Source: Methylocystis bryophila (lineage in GTDB: Bacteria > Pseudomonadota > Alphaproteobacteria > Rhizobiales > Beijerinckiaceae). Taken from it: DNA of 64,000 nt. Below, piece by piece: positions 7,544-16,601 of this stretch. The stretch is from positions 434,001 to 498,000 of the forward strand of contig NZ_AP027149.1 in assembly GCF_027925445.1 (NCBI RefSeq). Direction: 5' to 3'. How positions within the stretch are numbered: the stretch's first letter is position 1; each line of letters opens with the position of its first letter. A program made the translations under genes and the position numbers. Under the pieces are notes generated by a model, which did not search any database, was not told the DNA's origin, and worked only from the letters and a program-made list of their open reading frames with translations.

Positions 7544-8533
7544 ATGCGACGACTCTTGGTCACCGGCGCGCGGGGTCAGATCGGCTCGGAGCTCGTGCCT
7601 GCGTTACGTTCACGCTATGGCGTCGAGCGCGTCATCGCATCCGATCTCGGGGCTGCAGTGTCGGAGGGCCCGTGGGAGCACTTGGATTGCACGGATCTAG
7701 AAGCGCTCCGCTCCGTGATGCTGCGACATGAGGTTGGCGAGATTTATCATCTCGCCGCCGTGCTCTCGGCGGTCGCCGAATCCGATCCAGGCAAGGCCTG
7801 GCGCCTTAATATGGCGTCGCTTGAGAATGTGCTCACTGCGGCGCGTGAATTGGCAAGCCGCGTCTTTTTCCCAAGCTCTATAGCCGTATTCGGGCCGTCG
7901 ACGCCGCGCATCAACACACCGCAACTCGCCATCCAGCGGCCCGTCACGATCTATGGCGTGACCAAGGTGGCCGGGGAGCTTCTGTGCGACTACTATGCGA
8001 CGCGCTTTGGCGTCGACGTGCGCGGGTTGCGGCTCCCCGGCCTCATTTCTTACGTCGCGCCGCCAGGCGGCGGCACAACCGATTACGCGGTGGAGATGCT
8101 TCGGGCGGCCGCGCGAGGGGAAGGCTATTCCTGCTTCCTCGCGCCGGAAACGCGTCTCGACATGATGTATATGCCGGACGCAGTGGCGGCGATCATCCAG
8201 CTCATGGAAGCGAGCGCGGCGCGGCTCAAGCATCGCACCGCATACAACGTCGCCGCGATGAGCGTCACGCCGGCGGAGCTCGCCGCAGAAATTCGCGAAC
8301 GCCTGCCGCAATTCATCCTGGATTACTGCGTCGATCCGCTACGCCAATCCATTGCCGATTCCTGGCCGCAATCGCTCGACGTCAGCGCTGCGCGCGACGA
8401 CTGGGGCTTTGCGCCGCGCTTCGGGCTCAGCGCAATGACGCAGGACATGCTTTGCCATCTCGCCGCGCAGGCCCAATCGGCGAAGGCGCGCCCGCCAGGG
8501 GGAACGAGCGATGCAGAACGAAAAACTGGGTAG
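7544..8533 (+). CDS. tdh: epimerase-fold L-threonine 3-dehydrogenase
   Basis: 329 residues of the extended short-chain (UDP-galactose-4-epimerase-like) fold: nucleotide-binding GARGQIGSEL at residues 8-17, LAAVLSA, the catalytic YGVTKVAGE (Y-x3-K), and RLPGLISYVAPPGGGTTDYA, which is characteristic of the short-chain threonine dehydrogenases. It oxidises L-threonine to 2-amino-3-ketobutyrate with NAD+. AGGA lies seven bases before the ATG. The stop overlaps the start of the next gene, a 2-amino-3-ketobutyrate CoA ligase, by 23 bases, which fixes the pathway. It is unrelated to the zinc-dependent E. coli Tdh. No promoter was identified in the 56-base gap after hglS; a GTTCCAAGGAAC palindrome lies at 7494-7505. 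Confidence 0.87.
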   Translation: MRRLLVTGARGQIGSELVPALRSRYGVERVIASDLGAAVSEGPWEHLDCTDLEALRSVMLRHEVGEIYHLAAVLSAVAESDPGKAWRLNMASLENVLTAARELASRVFFPSSIAVFGPSTPRINTPQLAIQRPVTIYGVTKVAGELLCDYYATRFGVDVRGLRLPGLISYVAPPGGGTTDYAVEMLRAAARGEGYSCFLAPETRLDMMYMPDAVAAIIQLMEASAARLKHRTAYNVAAMSVTPAELAAEIRERLPQFILDYCVDPLRQSIADSWPQSLDVSAARDDWGFAPRFGLSAMTQDMLCHLAAQAQSAKARPPGGTSDAERKTG

Positions 8534-9767
8534 AGCGCTCGCGGCGCGGCTTGACGAGCTGGCCCAATCGGGCCGGGCGAAGGGCAAGGAAACCGTCATT
8601 TGCGGGATCGCGCCCGCGCGCGGGGGCGAGGGTCCGCGCTATCTCGTCGAAGGAGGGGGCGATCGGCTCTTTCTGAGAATGAACGCCAATAATTATCTCG
8701 GCATGGCGTCGCGCGCCGAGGTCGTCGCGGCCGAAGCCGCGGCCGCAGCCCGCTTCGGCGTCGGACCCGGCGCGGTGCGCTTCATCGCGGGGACATGGTC
8801 GCCGCATGTCGATCTCGAGCGGCGGCTGGCGGCCTTCCATGCCCGCCCTGCGGCCATGTTGTTCTCCTCCGCTTATGCGGCCGTATTGGGGACCGTGGCG
8901 CCGCTGATAAGCGATGGCGCCGCGGTGATCAGCGACGAGCTCAACCACAACTGCATCATCAACGCCGTCGCGCTCGGGCGACCCGCGATGAAGCATGTCT
9001 ACAAGCATCTCGATCTCGGCGAGCTCGAGCGCGCGCTCGAGCGGGCGGCGGCCAAGCATGCGCGAGCGATCGTGATCACGGACGGCGTGTTCAGCATGCG
9101 CGGCGATCACGCCCCTCTCGATCGCATCGTCGCCCTGACCCGAAAATACGACGACGCCTTTTCGGAGGGCGCCATCGTCGTGGTCGACGATTCGCATGGC
9201 GTCGGCGCTTTGGGAAAGAGCGGTCGCGGCGTCGAGGAGCATGTGAGCTCCGCTCCAGCCGATCTGCTGATCGCGACGCTAGGCAAGGCTTTCGGCGTCA
9301 ACGGCGGCTACGTCGTTGGAGGGGATACGGTCATCCGCTATTTGCGCGAGACCTCGCCTCTCTATGTCTATTCCAATCCGATCGCTCCCGGAGAGGCCGC
9401 CGCCGCTCACGCCGCGGTCGAGATTTTGGACAGTCCGGAAGGCCTGGCTCTGCTCGAGCATTTGCGCGCCATGACGGCCCGCTTCAAGGCGGGCCTGCTC
9501 AAGCTCGGATGCGAGACGCTGCCGGGCGAGCACCCCGTGGCGCCTCTGCTGACGCGCGACTCGCAGCGCACGCTGGCCTTGACGGCCGAGCTGCGGAAAG
9601 GCGGCGTTCTCGCCACGGGCCTCGCCTATCCTGTCGTGCCCAAGGGACAAGAAGAGATTCGTTTCCAGATCAGCGCCGACCACACGCAGTCAGACATCGA
9701 CTTCGCGCTCGCGGCTCTTTCAGCCGCACTCTCGGCGCTTGAAGGGGGGCTCTCGGCCGCCCCTTGA
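8511..9767 (+). CDS. kbl: 2-amino-3-ketobutyrate CoA ligase (alpha-oxoamine synthase family)
   Basis: 418-residue PLP enzyme of the alpha-oxoamine synthase family. Marks are NNYLGMASRAEV, GPGAVRFIAGTWSPHVDLE, DELNHNCIINA, the Asp/His pair in VVDDSHGVGALGKSGRG and the PLP lysine in ATLGKAFGVNGGY. Kbl cleaves 2-amino-3-ketobutyrate with CoA into glycine and acetyl-CoA. The 23-base overlap with the threonine dehydrogenase gene implies coupled expression and supports Kbl over the related BioF, HemA or serine palmitoyltransferase roles. Confidence 0.87.
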   Translation: MQNEKLGRALAARLDELAQSGRAKGKETVICGIAPARGGEGPRYLVEGGGDRLFLRMNANNYLGMASRAEVVAAEAAAAARFGVGPGAVRFIAGTWSPHVDLERRLAAFHARPAAMLFSSAYAAVLGTVAPLISDGAAVISDELNHNCIINAVALGRPAMKHVYKHLDLGELERALERAAAKHARAIVITDGVFSMRGDHAPLDRIVALTRKYDDAFSEGAIVVVDDSHGVGALGKSGRGVEEHVSSAPADLLIATLGKAFGVNGGYVVGGDTVIRYLRETSPLYVYSNPIAPGEAAAAHAAVEILDSPEGLALLEHLRAMTARFKAGLLKLGCETLPGEHPVAPLLTRDSQRTLALTAELRKGGVLATGLAYPVVPKGQEEIRFQISADHTQSDIDFALAALSAALSALEGGLSAAP

Positions 9768-9967
9768 CGGATGGAGCGCTCCCTCCAACCTGACGCGTTC
9801 TTGCAAGTGGCGAAGGGGCTGACCTCCCAATCCCCTGGCTCCTGCCCATTTAATATCGCAAGCGCAGGGCGCATTCTTCCTCGCGAAAGGAACGGTTGAG
9901 CATGCCGACGGGAGCTCGACTGACGCCCGAGCGATCGATCGACTCTCACCTGAAAAGGAGTTGAAGA

Positions 9968-10342
9968 ATGGGGACCGCATATCCGAAGCTCGATCTGATC
10001 TCGAGCGAACATCTCGAAGGCGCCGCTGTCTATGATGCAAACGGCAAGCAGATCGGCAAGATCGATCGCCTCCTCATCGACAAGACCTCAGGCCAGGTGC
10101 GCTATGCGATCCTCGACTTTGGCGGCTTCATGGGATTGCGCCACCGCGCCCACGCGCTGCCCTGGGCGTCATTGTCGTATGACCGGCAGCACGATCGCTA
10201 CAGCGCGGACGTCAGCGAGGAAGCGTTAGAGGCCGCGCCCGAGTTCACAGCCAGCGGCTTGATGAGTCGAGAGTGGGAATCGCTGGTTCATCAGCACTAC
10301 AAGACTCCGCCTTATTGGGAAGGGGAAGGCGCCGCCGGCTGA
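9968..10342 (+). CDS. PRC-barrel domain protein
   Basis: 124 residues with one PRC-barrel: the core LDLISSEHLEGAAVYDANG, IGKIDRLLIDKTSGQVRYAILDFGGFMG and ALPWASLSYD are typical. PRC barrels occur in photosynthetic reaction centre H subunits, RimM and many small stress-associated proteins in rhizobia; the stand-alone proteins have no settled function. AAGGAG lies six bases before the ATG. It is preceded by about 200 bases without a gene, which include GGAAC at 9890-9894 but no matching downstream element, so an EcfG promoter is not claimed. Confidence 0.82.
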   Translation: MGTAYPKLDLISSEHLEGAAVYDANGKQIGKIDRLLIDKTSGQVRYAILDFGGFMGLRHRAHALPWASLSYDRQHDRYSADVSEEALEAAPEFTASGLMSREWESLVHQHYKTPPYWEGEGAAG

Positions 10343-10411
10343 TCGACTCGCGCAATTTCGACTCGAATCGCCTTGTCGCCGGAAAATGCCGGCGGCAGGG
10401 CGCAGGCTGCG

Positions 10412-12349
10412 TCAAGCAGCGTGTCGACGCCGGCGATTGATCACGCCACCGTCCAAGATGGATTCGATTTGATCCGCCGTCAGATCATGCTGTGTTTCGA
10501 TTCTGCGTCCGCCGCTCTCGATTATGATGGGCCCGCCTTCTTGAAGGCTGCGGCGCAAATGGGAGACGAGCAAGACGTCCCCGGCCGCCAGTCGTTCATA
10601 GTCGGCCGGGTCGACGAAGCGCAGCGGCAGCACGCCATAGTTGATCAAATTCTGTCGGTGAATGCGGGCAAAAGACTTGGCGAGCACGAGCCTGAGCCCG
10701 AGGCAGCGCGGCGCGGCAGCCGCATGCTCCCGAGATGAGCCCTGGCCGTAGTTTTTGCCGCCGACGACGGCGTGGCCTCTTGCGGCGTCACGACCGGCTC
10801 GCTCCGCATAGGTCGGATCGATGCGCGCGAAAGCGAATGTCGCGATCTTCTCCAAATTTGACCGATAGGGCAGCACCTTGGCGCCTGCAGGCATGATTTC
10901 GTCGGTCGAGACATTGTCGCCCATCTTCAGCAGGATCGGCAGATCGAGCGTGTCGGGAAGCGCGTCGAATTCGGGGAGAGAATGAATATTCCTTCCCTTT
11001 ACGAGCTTCACCTCGCGCGCCTCTCTCAGCGGGCAGGGCTGCTCGAGAAGCATGAAGGAAGAGACAGGCGTCATCGGCTCAACGAGCCTCGGATAAGGCG
11101 TGGAAAGCGTCCTTGGATCCACGATCTTCCCGGCGAGCGCCGAAGCCGCGGCGGTTTCGGGAGAGCAGAGGAACACCGCGTCCTCCTCCGTCCCTGAGCG
11201 GCCCGGAAAATTGCGCGGCGTCGTGCGCAGCGAGTTGCGGCCGATCGCGGGGGCCTGGCCCATGCCGATGCAGCCATTGCATCCGGTTTGGTGGATGCGC
11301 GCGCCCGCGGCCAGAAGCGCCCCAAGCCGGCCGTCGGCGATGAGCGCTTGCAGCACTTGTCTCGAGGTGGGGTTGACATCAAAGGACACGTCCGGCGGGA
11401 CTCTGTGGCCCCTGACGATCTCCGCCGCGATCGCGAAATCGCGCCATCCCGGATTTGCGGAGGAGCCGATATAGGACTGGGAGATTTCCAGGCCCGCAAT
11501 CTCGCTGACCGGCACGACGTTTCCCGGGCTCGACGGCTTGGCGATGAGCGGTTCGAGCTTCGACAGATCGATAAGATCACACTCGTCGTAGTCGCATCCG
11601 GGATCGGCAGCGATGGCGCTCCAATCTTCCTCCCGGCCTTGCGCATTGAGATAGCGCCGCGTTGATTCATCGGAAGGAAATAGGGAGGTCGTCGCCCCCA
11701 ATTCCGCGCCCATATTGGCGATCACATGGCGATCCATCGCGTCGAGCGCGCGCAAGCCCTGCCCGTGATATTCGATGATCCTGCCGACGCCGCCGGCGAC
11801 GCCGCGCCGTCGTAACAACTCGAGGATGACGTCCTTGGCGCTGACCCAGGGCGGCAGCTCGCCAATCAGCTCCACGCCCAGAATCGCCGGCATGGCGATC
11901 GCGTAAGGCTCGCCCGCCATGGCGAGCGCGACATCCAGGCCGCCGGCGCCGATCGCGAGCATGCATAAGGCGCCCGCGGCCGGCGTGTGGCTGTCCGAGC
12001 CCAGCAAGCTCTTGCCGGGACGCCCGAAACGCTCCATGTGCACGACATGGCTGATTCCGTTGCCGGGCGGCGAATACCAGAGTCCAAACCTGCGGCAGGC
12101 GCTTTCTAGAAAAAGATGATCCTCAGCGTTGAGGTTGTCGACCTGCAACAGGTTGTGATCGACATATTGCACGCTGACCTCGGTCTTCACGCGATCGAGC
12201 TTCATGGCTTCGAGCGACAGCATCGCAAGCGTGCCCGTAGCATCCTGCGTGAGAGTTTGGTCGATGCGCAAGCCGATGGGCTCGCCGGGCGCGAGACTGC
12301 CGCGCACGAGATGAGCTTTGATGAGTTTCTGCGCGACGTTGAGGGCCAT
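10412..12349 (-). CDS. aconitate hydratase family protein, Aquifex type, with one cluster cysteine replaced
   Basis: 645 residues from ATG 12349; the longer open frame adds a 67-residue, Arg-rich N-terminus with no family match, and MALNVAQKLIKAHLV is a normal start for this family. Domains: catalytic part with SLLGSDSHTPAAG, IEYHGQGL and TGCNGCIGMGQAP (two cluster cysteines), then the swivelling domain with VGGKNYGQGSSREHAA. Where aconitases have G-S-C-T-N for the first cluster cysteine this protein reads IGSSANPG, so residue 297 is Ser. It may be an aconitase-like (de)hydratase acting on another acid. A canonical acnA lies at 35289. No strong ribosome site is seen at the chosen ATG. Confidence 0.8.
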   Translation of the reverse strand: MALNVAQKLIKAHLVRGSLAPGEPIGLRIDQTLTQDATGTLAMLSLEAMKLDRVKTEVSVQYVDHNLLQVDNLNAEDHLFLESACRRFGLWYSPPGNGISHVVHMERFGRPGKSLLGSDSHTPAAGALCMLAIGAGGLDVALAMAGEPYAIAMPAILGVELIGELPPWVSAKDVILELLRRRGVAGGVGRIIEYHGQGLRALDAMDRHVIANMGAELGATTSLFPSDESTRRYLNAQGREEDWSAIAADPGCDYDECDLIDLSKLEPLIAKPSSPGNVVPVSEIAGLEISQSYIGSSANPGWRDFAIAAEIVRGHRVPPDVSFDVNPTSRQVLQALIADGRLGALLAAGARIHQTGCNGCIGMGQAPAIGRNSLRTTPRNFPGRSGTEEDAVFLCSPETAAASALAGKIVDPRTLSTPYPRLVEPMTPVSSFMLLEQPCPLREAREVKLVKGRNIHSLPEFDALPDTLDLPILLKMGDNVSTDEIMPAGAKVLPYRSNLEKIATFAFARIDPTYAERAGRDAARGHAVVGGKNYGQGSSREHAAAAPRCLGLRLVLAKSFARIHRQNLINYGVLPLRFVDPADYERLAAGDVLLVSHLRRSLQEGGPIIIESGGRRIETQHDLTADQIESILDGGVINRRRRHAA

Positions 12350-12536
12350 GTGCGCCGACCCGGCATTGGTGGGGCAATTCGATGCAACAAAGATAGAATT
12401 AGGCCCCTCGGCTGACAGAGACTTCGGAGATTTTATGTGAATGGCGCGATGGCGCCGCTCGCGCTCGTTGATTAGATAAGGAGACGCGCCGCCCCCTCGC
12501 GGTCGCCTTCTCTTTCTCAAACCGCATAGGTGCAGC

Positions 12537-12833
12537 ATGAACACCGCCAATCTTCAACTTGAAGGCGTATACGCCGTGCTTGCCGCGCTGCTCGTGGCGG
12601 TCAGGGAGAAGGACGTCTTGAGCAACGACGAGCTGGATCGGATGTTGGCGGGAGTTGAAACGGCCCTCGCCTGCGACGTTCGTCGGCCAACGGAGTTGAG
12701 AGACGCCAATGTTGACGCGATCTGCTTTCCCGCCCGTTTCTTGAGACAGGCGCTGAAAGCAGCGGAAGAGGGCCATGCCTTCTCCTTCGCGAGATTCGCG
12801 TCGGAGGTCGGGCAGTCGAAAACGGACCGTTAG
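12537..12833 (+). CDS. conserved-looking small protein of unknown function
   Basis: 98 residues, soluble and predominantly helical, with MNTANLQLEGVYAVLAALL at the start and FPARFLRQALKAAEEG toward the end. Codon use looks like that of neighbouring genes. It is divergent from the aconitase gene, with a 187-base gap. The ribosome site is weak (GGTGCAGC). I do not recognise a family; nothing suggests secretion or DNA binding. Confidence 0.55.
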   Translation: MNTANLQLEGVYAVLAALLVAVREKDVLSNDELDRMLAGVETALACDVRRPTELRDANVDAICFPARFLRQALKAAEEGHAFSFARFASEVGQSKTDR

Positions 12834-12908
12834 GACCGCGATCCCGTCCACGCTGGCGCGGACCCCCACTCTGGGCTCCGCGCGCGTCTCGTAGAGCGCA
12901 CGGCGCGC

Positions 12909-13427
12909 TTATCGTGACCGTGAAGAATAGAGCTCGTTTTGTGTCGGCTCTGGAGCGCCGTTCAATCGCGGGTCGTCTTTGGGATTGACGTATTCAATAT
13001 TCCAGGGACCGCTGCCGGAAATCTGAACAACCGAATCCTCGTTGACAAGGGCGTAGTGCACGACCCCGTGCGGCATCGAGGAGAAGCTGCCCGCAGGAAG
13101 CGTTTCCACAGAAGCGCGGTCAGCGGCCGGTCCAAGCCCTAGCCTCAGGCTCCCGGAAATCACCGTGAGGTTCTCTGACTGGTTGTGCATGTGCGGCGCG
13201 ATCTTATAGCCCTTTGGCAATTTCAGGCGCAGCACGAACATGCCAGGCTTTTCTGGATCGCCGTGAAGCACCGCCACCTCCGCTCCCGAAGGCAGGCTGG
13301 GCGGAGTCGTCGCCCATTGGATCTCTTGCGGCAGGAAAACCTTGTGCGTGTCGATCGCGTCTGCAGCCTTCACGGGCGAAGAGCTGAGAAGCGGCCCGAT
13401 CAAAGCTCCGATGAAGACGGCCTTCAT
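12909..13427 (-). CDS. secreted cupin-domain protein
   Basis: 172 residues from ATG 13427, chosen because AAGGAG lies seven bases upstream and a clean signal peptide follows (MKAVFIGALIGPLLSSSPVKA, cleavage after residue 21 or so). The mature part is one cupin barrel: PKGYKIAPHMHNQSENLTVISG with metal-type His and Glu residues, and SSMPHGVVHYA as the second motif. Likely periplasmic. Small periplasmic cupins of this kind bind metals or small ligands; the reaction, if any, is unknown. It stands alone between convergent and divergent neighbours. Confidence 0.78.
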   Translation of the reverse strand: MKAVFIGALIGPLLSSSPVKAADAIDTHKVFLPQEIQWATTPPSLPSGAEVAVLHGDPEKPGMFVLRLKLPKGYKIAPHMHNQSENLTVISGSLRLGLGPAADRASVETLPAGSFSSMPHGVVHYALVNEDSVVQISGSGPWNIEYVNPKDDPRLNGAPEPTQNELYSSRSR

Positions 13428-13661
13428 TTGCATCTCCTTCGCCTGAGGCGCCTTCGGCGCGGTCCGCAACCCAACGCGCCGCGGCGACTATTTAGTTTCC
13501 TCGCGTGCGACATATAGAGCGCGAGTCATGTCGCGCCGTTCCCCGTTGGAGCGAATTTCCCTAGGAATGCCGCGTGTTTCGCGAGCTTGAGCGCCTGTTG
13601 TCCTGGGCCTGGCGATGGAAGCCCTGTCGCCACCGCCAGAGGCTCTTGGAGGAGACAAAAG

Positions 13662-14852
13662 ATGGAAAGCTCGATGTTGAGAAATTTCGAGATCAATTTC
13701 GGCCCCGTGCATCCTGCGGCGCACGGGGTGCTTCGTCTCATTCTCGAGCTCGACGGGGAGGTCGTTCGGCGAGCGGATCCGCATGTCGGCTTTCTGCACC
13801 GCGGCACTGAAAAGCTGATCGAGGATAAGACCTATCTACAGGCCTTACCCTATTTCGACCGGCTCGATTATGTCGCGCCGATGAATCAGGAGCATGCGTT
13901 CTGCCTCGCGGCGGAAAAGCTCCTGCGACTGGACGTGCCAGCGCGGGCCCGGCTCATTCGCGTTCTCTATTGCGAGATTGGGCGACTGCTCTCGCATCTG
14001 CTTAACATCACGACGCAGGCTTCCGACGTCGGCGCGCTCTCGCCCAATCTTTGGGGATTCGAGCAGCGCGAGAAGCTCATGGTGTTCTATGAGCGCGCAT
14101 CGGGAGCGCGATTGCACGCCAATTACTTTCGCATCGGCGGGGTTCACCAGGATCTTCCGCCCGAGCTCCTCGACGATATCGAAGCCTTTTGCGATCCTTT
14201 CCTTCAAGCTTGCGACGACCTGGAAGTTTTGCTCACGGACAACCGCATCTTCAAGCAGCGCAACGCGGACATCGGAACGATCCCTCTGGCGCAAGCATGG
14301 GCGTGGGGTTTCTCGGGCGTCATGATTCGCGCCTGCGGAGCCGCCTGGGATTTGCGTAAAGCGCAGCCTTACGAATGCTACGAAGATCTCGACTTCGACA
14401 TTCCGGTAGGAAAGCATGGGGACTGCTACGATCGCTATTGCGTGCGCATGGCGGAGATGCGGCAGTCGGTTCGGATCATGCGGCAATGCCTTGCGAAGCT
14501 GCGGTCTTCGGAAGGAGCGGGGCCGGTCATGATCGAAAACCATAAGATCGCGCCGCCCACGCGACGCCAGATGAAGCGCTCGATGGAAGCCTTGATCGAG
14601 TCCTTCAAGCTATACACGGAAGGGTTTCGCGTGCCGGCTGGCGAAGTCTACGCCGCGGTCGAGGCGCCCAAAGGGGAATTCGGCGTCTACCTCGTCTCCG
14701 GAGGCGCCAATAAGCCATACCGCTGCAAAATCAGAGCGCCTTCCTTCGCGCATTTGCAAGCGATGGAGCGGCTTTCCCAAGGCCACATGCTCGCCGACGC
14801 GTCCGCGATCATAGGATCGCTCGACGTCGTTTTCGGCGAGATCGACCGTTGA
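13662..14852 (+). CDS. nuoD: NADH-quinone oxidoreductase subunit D, solitary copy
   Basis: 396 residues from ATG 13662, which has GGAGGAG seven bases upstream; the longer frame starting at 13587 is unlikely. Full-length 49-kDa/NuoD subunit: FGPVHPAAHGVLRL, HVGFLHRGTEKL, DRLDYVAPMNQEHA, NRIFKQRNADIGTI, AWAWGFSGVMIR and the C-terminal SLDVVFGEIDR are all present. NuoD forms part of the quinone-binding site of complex I. No other nuo gene is near, so this is outside any nuo operon; it may be a second copy or a subunit recruited to another complex. Confidence 0.88.
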   Translation: MESSMLRNFEINFGPVHPAAHGVLRLILELDGEVVRRADPHVGFLHRGTEKLIEDKTYLQALPYFDRLDYVAPMNQEHAFCLAAEKLLRLDVPARARLIRVLYCEIGRLLSHLLNITTQASDVGALSPNLWGFEQREKLMVFYERASGARLHANYFRIGGVHQDLPPELLDDIEAFCDPFLQACDDLEVLLTDNRIFKQRNADIGTIPLAQAWAWGFSGVMIRACGAAWDLRKAQPYECYEDLDFDIPVGKHGDCYDRYCVRMAEMRQSVRIMRQCLAKLRSSEGAGPVMIENHKIAPPTRRQMKRSMEALIESFKLYTEGFRVPAGEVYAAVEAPKGEFGVYLVSGGANKPYRCKIRAPSFAHLQAMERLSQGHMLADASAIIGSLDVVFGEIDR

Positions 14853-15005
14853 GCCTGCGCTTCCTGCGCCGCGTACTTTCCACAGGTCGCGCGGTGGATC
14901 CCGAGGGATGGAAAACGCCGCCAGAGGCGCAATGTGCTGGATTGCGTCGGGGCTCACATCCAGGCGAGTGCGGACGGCGCAGCCGAATCCGACGGGAGCA
15001 ACCGG

Positions 15006-15398
15006 ATGATCGAGTCGCGCTGGAACGCCGACCTCTTGGCGCAATTCTTCGGCCTCCTCTTCTTGCTCTTGGGAGCGCTGGGCTTCACCCCGAACGCCTT
15101 CGTTTCGGTCGATGGCTTCTTTACGGTGAATGATCTGCAAAACTACGCGCATCTCGCCACGGGCGCTCTGTTCCTGGCCAGCGCGCTCCTAGGCGCGCCG
15201 ATCACGACACTGCGTGGCGTCGCCCTTCTCTATGCGATCAGCGCGGTTGTGGGGTTCGCCTTTCCCGATGCGGACATGATCAAGGGCTTCGAGTTGAGCC
15301 TGGCCGATCGATGGCTGCACGCCGGCTTGGCCTTCGTGCTCCTTCTGGTGGGATTCCTGGCTCCGATAGAGGAAAGGCTGTCTTCCGCCCAAACGTAA
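15006..15398 (+). CDS. DUF4383-like four-helix membrane protein
   Basis: 130 residues from ATG 15006, preceded by GGGAGC; an upstream start at 14934 would add a polar stretch of 24 residues. Four hydrophobic segments are visible (LLAQFFGLLFLLLGALGF; YAHLATGALFLASALLG; LRGVALLYAISAVVGFAF; WLHAGLAFVLLLVGFLAP). The VNDLQNYAHLATGALFL core resembles the DUF4383 family of inner-membrane proteins. Function unknown. It lies 153 bases after nuoD and 124 bases before the aldolase gene, same strand. Confidence 0.7.
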   Translation: MIESRWNADLLAQFFGLLFLLLGALGFTPNAFVSVDGFFTVNDLQNYAHLATGALFLASALLGAPITTLRGVALLYAISAVVGFAFPDADMIKGFELSLADRWLHAGLAFVLLLVGFLAPIEERLSSAQT

Positions 15399-15522
15399 TC
15401 GCGGGCCGGCCTTCCCGCGTCGAGCGTCGGGGCCAATCGAGTTTGGATCGCGTTGCGTTTTGCGCATGAGGCGGCGTGATTTGGAAACTGTTGGGCGCGC
15501 GGAGAGCGACAAGGGCGAGACC

Positions 15523-16551
15523 ATGATGGACAAAGATCATCTAGCTCGAACGGCGAAAGCTTTGGTGGCCGAGGGCAGAGGGATTTTTGCCGCCGACGAG
15601 AGCGGCGGAACGATTGCGAAGCGCTTTGCGGCCATTGGCGTCGGATCGACGGAGGAGACTCGTCGCGACTATCGCGAGCTGCTGTTTCGATCGAAGGACG
15701 CGCTAAGACAATATATATCCGGCGTCATTCTCTTTGACGAAACCATCAGGCAGTCGGCGAGCGATGGCGCGCCGCTCGTCAAGCTGATCGAGGCGGCAGG
15801 GGCGATTCCAGGCATAAAGGTGGACTTGGGCGCGAGGCCGCTCCCCAACTTCCCCGGAGAAACCATCACGGAAGGTCTCGACGGGCTGCACGACCGGCTC
15901 ATGAATTATTACGGCTTGGGGGCGCGTTTCGCCAAATGGCGCGCCGTGATCGACATCAACCAGGATACAGGCGTTCCAACGGAATATGCAGTCGAAGCGA
16001 ACGCACGGGCCCTGGCGCGATATGCGGCCCATTGCCAAGACGCGAATCTCGCGCCGATCGTCGAGCCTGAGGTCCTGATGGACGGGGATCACGACATTGA
16101 GCGTTGCGCCGAAGTCACCGAGTTCGTGCTCAATCGCGTCTTCGCCGCGCTCTACGAGGCCCGCGTTTTTCTCGAGGGAATGGCGCTCAAGCCCAACATG
16201 GTCGTTGCGGGCAAAAAATGCGCGCGCCGAGCGCCGCCCGAACAAGTCGCGGAAGCGACGCTGAGAGTCCTGCGGCGAACCGTTCCGATCGCGGTTCCCG
16301 GCGTCGCCTTCCTTTCCGGCGGGCAGTCGGATGTCGAGGCCACGGCAAATCTCGACGCCATCAATCGGATTCGCGGGCCCTGGGCCCTCACCTTCAGCTA
16401 CGGCCGGGCCTTGCAAACCTCAGCGCTCAAGTGCTGGGCGGGAAAGCCCGAAAACGTCAAGGCCGCGCAAGCGGCGTTCACGCACCGCGCCCGGATGAAC
16501 GCGCTGGCTTCGCAGGGCCGCTGGACGGAAAAGCAAGAGGAGGCAGCTTGA
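15523..16551 (+). CDS. class I fructose-bisphosphate aldolase
   Basis: 342 residues from ATG 15523 (AAGGGCGAG upstream; ATG 15526 equally possible). Class I, Schiff-base aldolase: ILAADESGG-like GIFAADESGGTIAKRF, the second-motif VFLEGMALKPNMV with the Schiff-base lysine, and FLSGGQSDVEATANLDAIN. It interconverts fructose-1,6-bisphosphate with dihydroxyacetone phosphate and glyceraldehyde-3-phosphate. With the pyrophosphate-dependent phosphofructokinase at 59.3 kb it could supply glycolytic or C1-linked sugar phosphate interconversion. Stand-alone gene. Confidence 0.93.
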   Translation: MMDKDHLARTAKALVAEGRGIFAADESGGTIAKRFAAIGVGSTEETRRDYRELLFRSKDALRQYISGVILFDETIRQSASDGAPLVKLIEAAGAIPGIKVDLGARPLPNFPGETITEGLDGLHDRLMNYYGLGARFAKWRAVIDINQDTGVPTEYAVEANARALARYAAHCQDANLAPIVEPEVLMDGDHDIERCAEVTEFVLNRVFAALYEARVFLEGMALKPNMVVAGKKCARRAPPEQVAEATLRVLRRTVPIAVPGVAFLSGGQSDVEATANLDAINRIRGPWALTFSYGRALQTSALKCWAGKPENVKAAQAAFTHRARMNALASQGRWTEKQEEAA

Positions 16552-16601
16552 CGTCGCCGCGTGCTGCTGCGCTCGGGCGGCGAGGAGAAGAGCGCGTCCT
16601 C

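Noticed and set aside
9890..9920. GGAAC before the PRC-barrel gene as an EcfG promoter
   Set aside because: No TT or CGTT at the required spacing follows; the match is to five bases only.
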